In this document: one piece after another, positions 22,647 to 33,066 of the stretch | Position numbering within the stretch: the stretch's first letter is position 1 | Layout: each line of letters opens with the position of its first letter | Assembly (NCBI RefSeq): GCF_963678635.1 | Contig: NC_087064.1 | Coordinates: 5,802,411 to 5,866,410 of the forward strand | Reading direction: 5' to 3' | Source of the DNA: Symsagittifera roscoffensis | Lineage: Eukaryota > Xenacoelomorpha > Acoela > Convolutidae | DNA length: 64,000 bases | Translations under genes and position numbers: made by a program | The notes under the pieces: model-generated | Told to the model about the DNA's origin: nothing | Databases searched by the model: none | Seen by the model: the letters and a program-made list of their open reading frames with translations, nothing else

Positions 22647-24452
22647 TTAGTCGTCGGGGAAAAAACCGTGGGGGAAGATGTCGTGAATTAGTTCTGAAGT
22701 TGTTAGTAGTTTAGCTAAGATGCGGATGATATTTTTAGTCTGAAGCAGTGGCCAAAGCAATTGAAGTGCCTTAATAGTGGTTAGTTCTTCAGTGCCAACT
22801 GCAAACTCATAAGGTGTGTTTTGGATTAGATTATATAATTTGTGATTGAATTTAGTATTGTGGATGAATTCTAAAATTGGGATTTCTATGGGTTGTACAA
22901 ACTCGTGCGGGATAAGGAAGGGTCGGGATTCTTCGGCGTTGAAGGTCTTGGTGATGGGACAGAAGATGTACATTTGGGTTATGGGGTCATAATTACGAAG
23001 AATACCATGAAGGTTAGTGTCTTTAATACAATATGTGAAATTTAGGAAAAATGGTGAAGTGTATTTGGAATTCATGAATTGAAAGCGATGGTGTGGTTGT
23101 CTAGAGGGTGTGTGTAGGTCAAAGTGATTTTGGATGAAGCGATAATAACTATATGTGTGGGTTTGTTTAGTGCGCAACATAATATCGTGTGAGCAGTGCA
23201 AATCTCTTTCGTGTGGTGCAAGGAAATGAAAGGTTAGTGAAAATATTTGGAAGCGTTCTTTAAAACTTTCGTATGCTTGTGTGTCTGTTAGTGCTTCTGA
23301 AATAGTGTGATCAAACTTTCGGTCGAAGATGTTTAGTGTAAATATATATGGTGTCTTGATGAAAAATTTCTCGGTAATTTGTGGATTAGCGAAGCGATCG
23401 TCGTCTAAGAATTGATCTTGGTTAGCTCTGATGATGTTGTGATCAGAGTATTCGAGTGTATATTCGTTAGCTCTAGGTGCAGTGTGTGTTTTTAGTGATT
23501 TTTTATATCCAACGTAAGTAAATTGTCTAGCGGTTAGTGGTGTAGTGAGTCGATATAGCATGTCCGTATTTCGCTCTATATCGATGTGAGTGTTAGATAA
23601 AGGTAAGCAAAGAGGGTTAGTAAAATGATAATATGAGGTCCAAGAGAGAGTGGGCATTAAAACGTATTCATCTACAAAGTTGTGTGTTTCGTTAGTGTCG
23701 TGGGGGGTGTTTAAGGTGTATTGTGGGAATGAGGGTAAGGTGATGGCTAAAAATTCTTTTGTGTTAGTATGCTTGGGGTGGTTGATGTATTCACGGGCTG
23801 TTCCTGGTTTTGCTGGGAAAGGATGGTTGGGGAACTTTCTTTTAAAAGTGCGGTAAGCTCTATTAGTGTTGAGTGAAGATTCAGTTGATGTTGATGATGG
23901 TGCTAATGATTCAGTATAATTTGAAGAGGGTGTAGGGGTAGGGGGGTTGGATGAATTGATTGTGGAGGAGATTTGGTTTATTGTTGGGGTATGTAGGTGG
24001 TAGGGTTGTTGTTGAAGGGTAATAAAATTATCTAGCTCTGGGGAGATTCGCGGGGTGTCTGGAGAATGAGATGATTGGTCAGAATGGTATGAGGAGTAGG
24101 TTGGGGTAACTTGGGAAGCATAAGAGGGTGTGGGAGTGATTGGGTCAGGGTTATTGGATAATATGGGTTGAAAAGGGGGTTGAGAAAAATTAGAAGAGTT
24201 ATGAAAATGATTTGATGGGGATGGTTCTGAGTCGGCAAATTCATCGGGGGTTTCAATATTCGGGTTATTGAGTTGTGAGATGTGATATAAAACTGAGATG
24301 TGTGAATTAGTGTCGGAATTCATGCCTGATGTTACATTACTAGATGGAAAATCGGGTGGCGGAAAAGCAAAAAGTGGTATTATTGGGATTGGAGAGGTAA
24401 GATTGGTTGGGTGGGAATGTGATCGGTGTAGTGATCCAAGTTGGCGGCTCAT
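22647..24452 (-). CDS. ORF3 of B1, intact 601-residue protein of unknown family
   Basis: Opens at ATG 24452 within ATGA shared with the env stop, 6 bases after the acceptor CATTTTTTTAG. Residues 1-195 are low-complexity P/S/T/N-rich with an acidic ETPDEFADSEPSP motif (67-79) and DNFITLQQQ (141-149). A basic patch FKRKF (203-207) could be a nuclear signal. Residues 225-601 look globular: HPKHTNTKEFL, several aromatic-rich strands, HGILRNYDPITQMYIFCPIT, then VQPIEIPILEFIH and a helical end LLTTSELIHDIFPHGFF. There is no signal peptide, zinc knuckle, protease, polymerase or integrase motif. B2 carries a broken homologue. I do not recognise the fold. It is the only long ORF kept in B1, so it may act in trans or on B RNA. 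Confidence 0.9.
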   Translation of the reverse strand: MSRQLGSLHRSHSHPTNLTSPIPIIPLFAFPPPDFPSSNVTSGMNSDTNSHISVLYHISQLNNPNIETPDEFADSEPSPSNHFHNSSNFSQPPFQPILSNNPDPITPTPSYASQVTPTYSSYHSDQSSHSPDTPRISPELDNFITLQQQPYHLHTPTINQISSTINSSNPPTPTPSSNYTESLAPSSTSTESSLNTNRAYRTFKRKFPNHPFPAKPGTAREYINHPKHTNTKEFLAITLPSFPQYTLNTPHDTNETHNFVDEYVLMPTLSWTSYYHFTNPLCLPLSNTHIDIERNTDMLYRLTTPLTARQFTYVGYKKSLKTHTAPRANEYTLEYSDHNIIRANQDQFLDDDRFANPQITEKFFIKTPYIFTLNIFDRKFDHTISEALTDTQAYESFKERFQIFSLTFHFLAPHERDLHCSHDIMLRTKQTHTYSYYRFIQNHFDLHTPSRQPHHRFQFMNSKYTSPFFLNFTYCIKDTNLHGILRNYDPITQMYIFCPITKTFNAEESRPFLIPHEFVQPIEIPILEFIHNTKFNHKLYNLIQNTPYEFAVGTEELTTIKALQLLWPLLQTKNIIRILAKLLTTSELIHDIFPHGFFPDD

Positions 24453-24690
24453 CGTGGGCTAAAAAAATGATTATTTTGAGACTGAAAAGCGGTGGTATGG
24501 GGTTGTTCAATAATTTGTTCATAAGTATTTTGATCTTGTGACTGGTGTGTCATTATATGTTGGATGGGACTTTGTGATGTGGTGAGTCGAAAATTTGGAT
24601 TATGTGTGATGGCTAAATTTCGAAAATTTCGTGGGACTAGGGATAGTGGATGGTTATTTGGTAGAGGTGGTAATTGTGGTCAAGGGTTGG
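24449..24690 (-). pseudogene. C-terminal tail of env in B1
   Basis: In frame before the ORF3 start. It encodes QSQNNHFFSPR and a stop, preceded by NTYEQIIEQPHTT and HPLSLVPRNFRN. B2 has the matching tail (ETYEQIMEQPHTT, NNHFFSPR). The ectodomain and membrane segments are deleted; the deletion edge is near 24690. The TGA stop overlaps the ORF3 ATG. Confidence 0.85.
24457..24469 (-). promoter_or_regulatory. Candidate ORF3 splice acceptor (B1)
   Basis: Minus-strand CATTTTTTTAG|CC, six bases before the ORF3 ATG. The same sequence precedes ORF3 in B2 (about 47776-47786). Confidence 0.5.
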
Positions 24691-24760
24691 AGAATAGTAA
24701 ATCGATCCACAAGGTTCAGGTATAATTAGAACGCGAGTAGTTCGTTAGATACTATTTTAA

Positions 24761-24769
24761 ACTTACTAA
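24761..24769 (-). promoter_or_regulatory. Candidate splice donor in B1 leader
   Basis: Minus-strand TTA|GTAAGT, just upstream of the deletion edge. With the acceptor at 24459 it would remove the env tail as a ~310-base intron and leave ORF3 as first main cistron. Confidence 0.45.
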
Positions 24770-24986
24770 GTCTAAGATTTATCCTGGGTCTGGTAAGAGG
24801 GGGGGGGGGGGTCAAGTGAAGGATGAATAACCGAAGTTCTTCACTGTTTATCCTAATTTGAATGATTAGTTTTGTTTAAAAATTTCTATTAGTCTTAGGT
24901 CTTTAGAAAGGGTTGGATAGTGAATCGACGTTTGAGGTCGTTAGACACTAATTAAGTGGGTGGGGGAGAACAAAGTTGTTCTGTTT

Positions 24987-25071
24987 GATCCAAGGATAAG
25001 CCTTGGTGATCAAATTTGAAATTTAATTAAGTAGAAAATGATTTAAGATCCAAGGATAAGCCTTGATGATC
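24987..25071 (-). repeat. Duplicated leader hairpin of B1
   Basis: GATCCAAGGATAAGCCTTGG plus TGATC occurs at 24987-25011 and again, with one change, at 25047-25071. Each folds through CCAAGG / CCTTGG. Paired hairpins in a retroelement leader suggest a packaging or dimer signal; this is inference. Confidence 0.7.
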
Positions 25072-25401
25072 TGGTTTTAAAATTAAGTGAATTTAAGTTT
25101 TAATAAAATTTTAAATGTGTGTAAAGGAAAGATTTAGTGTTTTGATGATATTAGTGGGTTTATGATTGCTGTTATGTTTTAGATGATGGAGCTGGAACAA
25201 CAAAATGATTTATGATTACTAACCATTTATTGTCATGCTACTAATTTTTATTTTGATTTTTCAATAAATATTTTTCAAACATGTTTTGTATATTACTGCA
25301 GAGTTTTAGGAAAACGATCTTAGATCTTTTTATCAATCGTTATTGTATATTAATAATTTTGTTTAGCGCCTGAAATGATTTTGAAGATTAACTTCAAGGT
25401 T

Positions 25402-25635
25402 TTATGTTTGCAAATGAAAATCTAAATTCATTGCCAGTAGTATTCTAAATATAAAAGTTTGTTCTGGTTTTTGCCTAACTATCATATAGCTATATGGCAA
25501 GTTTCTACTTTGTCGTATGTCGTCTCTGGTTCGAGGTCTTCTTCCAATTCCGGGTAGTTCTGTTATCGTTCGGAATATTGGCTCTGATCTATTGAGTCGT
25601 AGAGACATTTCGATTAAATTATTGTCGTATAACAT
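25402..25635 (-). CDS. Short leader ORF of B1
   Basis: A 77-codon ORF opening about 75 bases after the primer-binding site (MLYDNNLIEMSLRLNRSEPI at the start; arginine-rich middle GRRPRTRDDIRQSR). It is the first AUG ORF of the predicted transcript. It may be an upstream ORF, the N-terminus of a lost gag, or chance. No homologue was found in the window. Confidence 0.3.
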   Translation of the reverse strand: MLYDNNLIEMSLRLNRSEPIFRTITELPGIGRRPRTRDDIRQSRNLPYSYMIVRQKPEQTFIFRILLAMNLDFHLQT

Positions 25636-25710
25636 TTTGTAAATGTTTTTGTCTAATTTCTAATCTATTTTGGTTAATTCTAAGCTATTAAGGTCTTGTT
25701 CGAGACTTAT

Positions 25711-25720
25711 GGTCGCACCA
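25711..25720 (-). other. Primer-binding site of B1
   Basis: Minus-strand TGGTGCGACC two bases after the 5' LTR end (...CTAACTCA). Its first 11 bases (TGGTGCGACCA) equal those in element A. Confidence 0.75.
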
Positions 25721-25722
25721 GA

Positions 25723-26132
25723 TGAGTTAGGACCGAGTTGGTTAACTCATAGAGTAATTTCGGATAGGGTACACCGTCTGCTCGTCACGCTATCTTATTT
25801 TCGGCCGGATAGATTCGTGCAACTTCTTAGTCTAATACCGATCCTAATCTTACTCTTATACTATCTAGTCTCAGGTTGTTTAACTAGTCTCTGCTAGGCT
25901 CAATAGATCTAGGGTATACTGGTTTATTGCGGCTGCTGAAGTGCTCGGGAGAGTCCAACTAATTTCTAAGTTAAATTCAAATCTCTCTGGTGCTGAAATT
26001 ACAAGTAACTTCAGCACTTACAAATAAGTGGGTTGTTAGTTAGATGGATCATGATTGGTTAATATTAAATACTTTACATTGGTAAAATATCTAAATTATC
26101 CAATCATAAAATGTAGTCTAGATCAGGTTCCA
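25723..26132 (-). repeat. 5' LTR of B1
   Basis: 410-bp partner of 20665-21073, followed on its outer side by the duplicated GATC. Confidence 0.97.
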
Positions 26133-27164
26133 GATCCTTGCTTTAGTAGCTTGCTTAAAAAATCAAGTTTTTTGAAACCCATTCATGATATTATAAACCT
26201 TCATAGCTTTCAAAATTAATAACTCAGTATAGACGATTTTCTAGCTATTTATTTCATGGTATGAAATAACTTTTAAAATTTCAAAATTTCCTTGCTCGTA
26301 TAACTTGCATAGAAACCTTTTCAAAACTCATTGCTACATTGGCCTGCTTGAAAAAGATTCCCCAACTGGTTTAGGCTAAAAAAAAGTAAAATTATATCTA
26401 TTTAATGACTTGCGTCGAGAACTTGAGTTTCACAAACCGATTCACGATATGAATTTGGCTGAAGTTGTTTATTGCATGTATAGCTTGCTCAAAACAGCTA
26501 ACGTTTTGCGAGCTTATTAGTTAATTAAGACGGGTTAGTTAATTCAATTTAAGCCCAAATTGCTGAATTGTTTTATCAATCCTTAATAAATCCATACCAC
26601 TTTGTTTTTGCTAGCTTTCATCCCCTCACCTAAAACAAACAAGAAAAAAAGCGATGAAAAAAATTTACAGTCGCGTCTGTCAAATGCGTTTATGTCGCGA
26701 CTCGTATTCGCTTCTTTGTGGTCGGAACTTTTTGAGTTTATTTCTCAGCAAAGTGATTCTTCATTTTTTTTGGGAATTTTACCTTAGTTTTTGATATTGA
26801 AGAGATGATTTTTTGATTATTGCGTCGTTCGCTGCTTTGCACACAATCTTGGACATCATCAGTAGGTTCTAACTTTATAAATATCTTCGAATATATCTAT
26901 CATAAATTGAAATAAATTCACATTAACAAAGAGAGTTCATTCTGAAATAAGGAGCACTCTCTACTTCATGGTAAATTTTCCTCTGCGAAAATGTGGGGAT
27001 GTTTTGGTTTAACCAATCTCCGACCCTATTCTACCTTTAATGATGAACAAACTGCTCTTAAAATTTTGACTGCTTCTTAAGGTCTATGGGACAGTAATAA
27101 CTTGAACAACAATGTTATGAAAAACAATTTTATTTTTGTAAATTTGGCATTTTTGTGAAAATCA

Positions 27165-27750
27165 TCCACCCACGCGCCATGTAAAGTATAACGTGATGGA
27201 TTTCGCTCCTAGTAACAAACCAATTACGGCAAATAAGTTCCTTCATCCAATTTGGAACGATTTCTAAAACGAACAAGACTGCTCGTATCTGAGCAAAGCC
27301 CTGAATGTGCCGACTGTCTTTTAAGGTATATCAAGCATTGTTCGCATTAAAAAATGACAAATTTTCCAAAAAAAATTTACAAAAATTTTGAATTTTCTTA
27401 AATCATCCCCCAAAAGCCATATAAAGTACAAAGTGATAGATTTTACTCCTAGTAACTTAGAACTTATGAAAAATAGCCTGTGTCAACCAATTTGGAACGA
27501 TTTCTACGAGAGATCAAATCTCCGCCTACAAGTTAATTTAGGCAATCTGTGCAACCTCATAATTTTATGAAAAATGATCACAAGTAAAGAGCTTTTTAAA
27601 TATGAGCTCAGGACAACAATACAATTCTACTGGTTTAAAAAATGTGTCAAAAGTTCTTACTTAAAAAGTCGAAATTTGTCTGAAGAAAAAAAGCAACCCG
27701 AGAACACATATTTTGTTACTTTCGTTAGGAGAATCCGAACAAAAATGAAA
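27165..27750 (-). repeat. Dispersed repeat R1 copy
   Basis: Holds the R1 core at 27272-27325 and two copies of the block CATRTAAAGTAYAA-GTGAT-GATTT...CTCCTAGTAAC (27177 and 27417), each followed by CCAATTTGGAACGATTTCTA. It ends with the AAAAAGTCGAAATTTGTCTG segment. No ORF. Confidence 0.65.
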
Positions 27751-28661
27751 TAAAAAAAATATTCCGATTTTTGGTTGATATTTTTTTAGATGATGGGATG
27801 AAGCTCAGAACCTCAAAACAACCTAAATAGTCGCAAACACTTGAAACAAAGAACAACTTCTTGCGTACTTGGACTGATATTAGGAAGTAAATGCGAAGAA
27901 AACGGCAAAAACTATGAAAAAGTACCTGTTTAAAACTACTTCAAAATCTTGCTTTCTTTTAGCCTGCGCAATATTAACTGCCTGCCATTTTGTTGTAATA
28001 CCAATCGACATTTGTCTTAAAATTTATCTTTTTCGTTTTTCATTTCTTACGGGAGGGGCTATAACCAAAAAACCCAAATTTGTGCTATAGCGGGGCGACT
28101 ATGACTCAATATTATCACTAATCTCAAAAGAATTTTTTTGGGAGATAAGTTGTCAGTTTTTGTACTTTTCTGGCTGTCTCTTAGAACAATTACAGAACGA
28201 CAGAATACATTGTTTCTTAAAAATCAAAACATCAACAGAACTGCTTCAATTTTAGGCGAAAAATTTATTTATACGATTGTCATATTAAGCGCAAATATAT
28301 ACACGGGTAATTCGCGATTAGCATCAGTTTAGAGGCAGAAAAGTCAAGTACTTGCTCTCTGATTTTTTTTAAATCTCAGCAATCACTGTGCTTACTCATA
28401 ATCACTGGGGACCTACCTTTTACCAGACCGACATTTCACCAAAAGTTTATAACATTGACCTTTTAAAAGACTCGATAAACAAATATGATTGACAGATGCA
28501 ATGACGCCGTTTAGTCTGGTTGAAGGCAATGACTTCACAGTTTCTCAGCGACGCGCACAAACGGCCCAATATCAATATTTTTTTATCTTGAGCTGAAATT
28601 CATGTGGTCGATTCTGATTGGCTAATTTAAGCCAATCACATTCAAGCAACAATGTCAAGCA

Positions 28662-29603
28662 GTTCAATGAATTTTTTAGCCAAAATAACCAAAAACGTAG
28701 AACTTTAACAATTTATCAAATTAATTTCAAATAAAACTCTGAAATTTGAACAAACAGGAACAATTGAGTAAAATGGATTCAACAGAAAAAATTGTATATT
28801 TTTGGCCATTTTGGCTTAAAATTTTATGTGCAAATTTTTTAATGAAAATCCTGACAATACTGTTGAAATTTGATAGGCCAATTATCCAATCGGATTGGAT
28901 CACATCAAGTCGATTTAGGGACTGTGACGGATATTTTGGGTTTAACTTCAAATTTATTTTTACTTAAAAATTAGTTTTAATAAAACAAGAAGAGAGCAAA
29001 AAGGTTTTTTTTTGTGTTTGAAATAATAGAGTGCATTATAAAGCTTTTAAAAATTAGTGGAAAATACAAAATTTGAAAAACAAATGGAGATTCAATTAGA
29101 ATGTTCTGCTTTTATGGCCGACATATTAGTTCTAAAAGTCATACCAACAGGTCATATCTAGTTGACATGGGTATATTCTGTTCTATGAATAACTTTTTAG
29201 ACATTCATTAAAAAGTCAATTTAAGTTTCAGTACGTCAGAACCTTTTTTGTCTTGAATCTATTCGCTCAGTTTTTTAAGTCCGTTTTCTATAGATTTGCT
29301 CATAGGTCACTTTGGTCCAGGTTAACTACAAATCATTGAATTTTTCAATGAATTTTTTAGCCAAAATAACCGAAAACGTAGAACTTAAACAATTTATCAA
29401 ATTAAATTCAAATAAAACTCTGAAATTTGAACAATCAAGAACAATTGAGTAAAATAGATTCAACAGAGAAAATTGTATATTTTTGGTCATTTTGGCTTAA
29501 AATTTTATCTGCACAGTTTTTAATGAAAAGCCTGACAATACTGTTGAAATTTGATTGGCCAATTATCCAATTGGATTGGATCACATCAAGTCGATTTAGG
29601 AAG
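28662..29603. mobile_element. TRIM-like A-B-A' unit
   Basis: A 260-bp segment (28662-28920) recurs in direct orientation at 29344-29603 with about 90% or more identity, from TTCAATGAATTTTTTAGCC to ATCACATCAAGTCGATTTAG. About 420 bp (B) lie between. B recurs alone at 32660-33066. This is the outline of a very small LTR element, but the ends are not TG...CA and no primer-binding site is evident. The short ORFs inside both A copies are repeat by-products. Confidence 0.65.
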
Positions 29604-30465
29604 GGGGAATATCGATTTTTCATAAGATATTTTTGAGTATAGCCTAGATTTGATTATTTGATTAAAGTTAACCGTACACATACTTTCGGAGGGCATTCTA
29701 CGGTAGGTCACTTAGGGGGGGGGGGGGGGGTTGTACGATTGATCCAAGTGTTTTCGGCAATTTCAGTTTTTGTTAGACTGTGTCAAAGTTTATTTTTAGA
29801 AACATGTGTTGTTTCGGAGCACTTGAATGATTTTGAGCTATACTAAAATAAATCTGTAGCTTTTTCTACCGCCAAAAATTTCAAAACCGCATTTTGTCGA
29901 TTAGCGGCAATTACCGCGAGGATTTATCCCGGCTCAAAATTTGTTAGAAAATGAATTGAGGCAGGCTAGTTGTCTTGTCAATACCTTCACTATATGCTGA
30001 ATATGGGGCTAGTTGTCCTACTAAACCATGTTTTAGCCAAACCGACTTGCTAACAGACCACAATACAAAATTTCTGGTATAGAAACCAGTCGAAGTATAA
30101 GCCAGCTACCACATGAACCAGCCAAAAATATCTAATTATTATAAAATAATTAATAATTTCATGCAAGCTTCATTCATATAACGTAACTTTTCGGCTGGAT
30201 TATGTACTTTGCGCAATTTCGATCGGTTTTTATTTTGGCTCTTTCATTACACTCCCAAAATTCAAATAAAATGAGTCGAAGTTAGTGGAGATTCGACGAA
30301 GAAGTGTTTGAATTGAGCAAAGTTTTTCTGAGAAATTTTGAAACAATTGTCTCTAACCTCAGTGAACAGCGTAGCGTCACTATATTTGTCATTTAAGTTT
30401 AATTATCTGGTAAAAGGCTCCAAGTGTGTTAAAAAGCTCATGTTTTTGCTTTCTGGTAAAAATTC

Positions 30466-31252
30466 TATCCAATAAAAAGTCGCCTTCCCCTACTTATATC
30501 ACTTTGTACTTTAAATGACGTGTGAAGGGATGATTTAAAAAAATATATCTTTTTTTTCTCATTAATTATTGAAAATATCATCAATTTCATCAATTTTCTT
30601 TTAAACTCGACTACTTTTTTTATTGACAATTGAGCCCTGATATGAGCATTTTTGTTAATCATAAATCTTTCTATAAGAAATGTTGTTCTCATTGTTGTTC
30701 CGACTTTCGATACGAAAGTAACGGAATATTTGTGCTCGGGGTGGGTTTTTTTTTCTTCAGACAAATTTCGACTTTTTAACTAGCTATTTTTGACGGAATT
30801 TTTTAATATCATTCAAAAGGTATTGTTGTCCTGAGCTTAAATTTGAAAAGATATTTTACCTGTGATCATTTTTCGTAAAGTTATGGGGGTTTAAAGATTT
30901 TCGTTTTGGCCAATTTGGGACAATTAAAGCGCGATGTATTTCGCGCTATTAACGCGTAAGCGGAGATTTAATCCGTCATAGAAATCGTTGCAAATTGGTT
31001 GAAAGAAGCTTATTTGCCATAATTGATTTGTTACAAGGAGCGAATATTATCCTTTTGTACTTTATATGGCGTGTGGGGGGATGATTTTCATAAAAAAAAT
31101 TCAAATTTTAGAAATTTTTTTTTTTTTCATTTTATTTTATTTCATTTTAATTTTTTAAATGTTTTTACTGCTCCATAAACCTTAAAAGGCAGTCGGAACA
31201 TTCAGGGCTTTGCCCTGATACGAGCAGTCTTGTTTCTTTTTTTGCTTTTGTT
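30466..31252 (+). repeat. Dispersed repeat R1, most complete copy
   Basis: Contains the segments seen singly elsewhere: CTTTGTACTTTAAATGACGTGTG, TTGTGCTCGGGGTGGGTTTT, AGTTATGGGGGTTTAAAGAT, ATTTCGCGCTATTAACGCGT, a second CTTTGTACTTTATATGGCGTGTG, and the terminal core AGTCGGAACATTCAGGGCTT. The first and second CTTTGTACTTTA blocks suggest an internal duplication of about 550 bp. No ORF; class unknown. Confidence 0.7.
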
Positions 31253-31490
31253 TGCTACGAGATATTTTGGCCTATCATTCATGACATACACGTCAAATTT
31301 AAGTTCATTGTTGTACAATTTGACGTAAGCAACAATATTTTAAACTAAATTAAAGTATCATAGTATAATGTTGGCTGCTGAAACTTCCAGACTTAAAAAA
31401 GTTCTTCCAGGCCTGATTAGGCCGTAGCGAGCAGCAGAATTCCTATGATTTTTTTACCCACATATTTTTGGGTACAATTTTTTTTAGTTA

Positions 31491-31722
31491 TTGCACCTCT
31501 AGATCGACTACTCGCTGCCCGCATAAACAGTTTGCCTAATAAGACCTTAAATTGACTTACAGTACGTCTTTCTTTCTTGAAATGTTAAAACTATTGTAGC
31601 ATCGATGCTACATTAATTTCAACATTCCAAGTAAAAAAGGCGAACTGTAAGTAAATTTAAACGTCATACTAGGCAAACTGTTTATACTGGCAGCGAGTAA
31701 ATGCTCTTGAGGTGCAATTTAA
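31491..31722. mobile_element. Palindromic MITE
   Basis: A near-perfect palindrome centred on GTAGCATC|GATGCTAC at about 31603. Arms of about 95 bp run out to ACTCGCTGCC / GGCAGCGAGT, with weaker pairing on to TTGCACCTC / GAGGTGCAA. Transcription through it would give a ~230-nt hairpin. Confidence 0.85.
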
Positions 31723-32034
31723 AATCTGTAAAACAGTTGAAATTCTGTGAAAGAGGTAGCAAAGGCCATTCGACTGATAGTTCTGTCTCTGCTTTAAATC
31801 TGGTTTCATTAAGATCAAATTAGTCTGGCTGTACGTGAGCTTCCAAGACATGTGTGAGAGGCATGCATTCAACCATCGCCAACAATTTATCAAGCTCTTT
31901 TCAAGGGGGGATTAAAGGGATTGTAAAACAGGTATTGAGTGGGAAAAAACAATTAACATTTTTCTGTTTTTTTTCTCGATATTTTAATTAATCGTAACTG
32001 AGCCGCAGCCTCAATGTTCAGCAAGGAAAATTGA

Positions 32035-32416
32035 GTTATAACCAGGGGCGGATCTAGGATTTTTTCGAGGGGGGGGGACGGATTTTCAAAAAAAATTTTG
32101 AAAATTTTGTCAATTTTTTTTTATTAGGTCGACCAAATTGATTTTTGAGCTCTCCCACAGCACTACAAAGATCCTGTTTTGGCCAAAATATTCTTGCACC
32201 GCAGGCAAAATTAAAAAAAAAACAGGCCAAAAAAGGCGTTTTTAGGCACTTTTAGGAAAATTTTTACCAAAAAAAATCGCGTTTATTTTGGCGCGCGTTC
32301 CCCCCATTAAAATTGGTATATATTGGCGCCAAAATCAAAATAGTACAAAAAGGGGACACTTTGGGGGTTGAATCCCTGAGGAGGGGCGTCCCCCCCAAAC
32401 CGCCCCTGGTTATAAC
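32035..32416 (+). mobile_element. hAT-type MITE with perfect 8-bp target duplication
   Basis: Terminal repeats CAGGGGCGG (32043) and CCGCCCCTG (ends 32408) are flanked by GTTATAAC on both sides (32035-32042 and 32409-32416). The interior carries TCTAGGATTTTTTCGAGGGG, AGGTCGACC, two GGCGC-rich blocks and a G run. No ORF. It defines the family to which 10620, 16003, 17771, 36545, 38720 and 51895 belong. Confidence 0.95.
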
Positions 32417-32659
32417 CATCCCCCAGCTGAAACCTAGAATAAAGTTTCCACATCTTTAAAGGACTATTTCAGCGGTTAGACATATACGACTTTTCTACTT
32501 GAACAAACTCCCACTTTTCTGAAGGAGTAGAAGAATCATAAACTGTTTTTTAGATTATGAACCTGATTCACCTGTTTCTATGATCAAATAACTTTTTAAA
32601 GCCATGAAATACTTGAAGTATTTGAAAGTAAGTTATAATCGACGGTCGGATAGTAAGAC

Positions 32660-33066
32660 TGTGACGCGTATTTTGGGTTTAACTTCAATTTTATTTTTAC
32701 TTACAAATTAGTTTCAATAAAACAAGAAGAGAGCAAAAAGGTTTTTTTGTGTGTTTGAAATAATTGAGTGCATTATGAAGCTTTTAAAAATTAGTGGAAA
32801 ATACAAAGTTTGAAAAACAAATGGAGCTTCAATTAGAATGTTCTGCTTTTATGGCCGACATATTAGGTCTACAAGTCATACCAACACGTCATATCTAGCT
32901 GACATGGGTATATTCTGTTCTATGAATAACTTTTTAGACTTTCATTAAAAAGTCAATTTAAATTTCAGTACGTCAGAACCTTTTTTGTCGTGAATCTATT
33001 CGCTCAGTTTTTTAAGTCCGTTTTCTATAGATTTGCTGATAGGTCACTTTGGTCCAGGTTAACAAT
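32660..33066. repeat. Second copy of segment B
   Basis: Matches 28921-29331 from GTGACG-ATTTTGGGTTTAAC to TTTGGTCCAGGTTAAC with few changes, but lacks the flanking A segments. Confidence 0.85.

Larger units (their letters stand above)
20661..26136 (-). mobile_element. LTR element B1: ORF3-only non-autonomous copy
   Basis: Near-identical LTRs (20665-21073 and 25723-26132) with TG...CA ends, flanked by the direct duplication GATC (20661-20664 and 26133-26136). Read on the minus strand the order is LTR, primer-binding site, about 1-kb leader with two hairpins, splice donor, the last ~75 codons of env, intact ORF3 (601 codons), 1.6 kb of 3' untranslated sequence and LTR. Gag, pol and most of env are gone. 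The LTRs differ only at about three bases near one edge, so insertion is recent. The 4-bp duplication suits Ty3/gypsy integrases. Confidence 0.95.

Noticed and set aside
28746..29636. Pair of similar 69-73-codon ORFs
   Set aside because: They are the same part of the duplicated A segment; no start context or motif supports translation.
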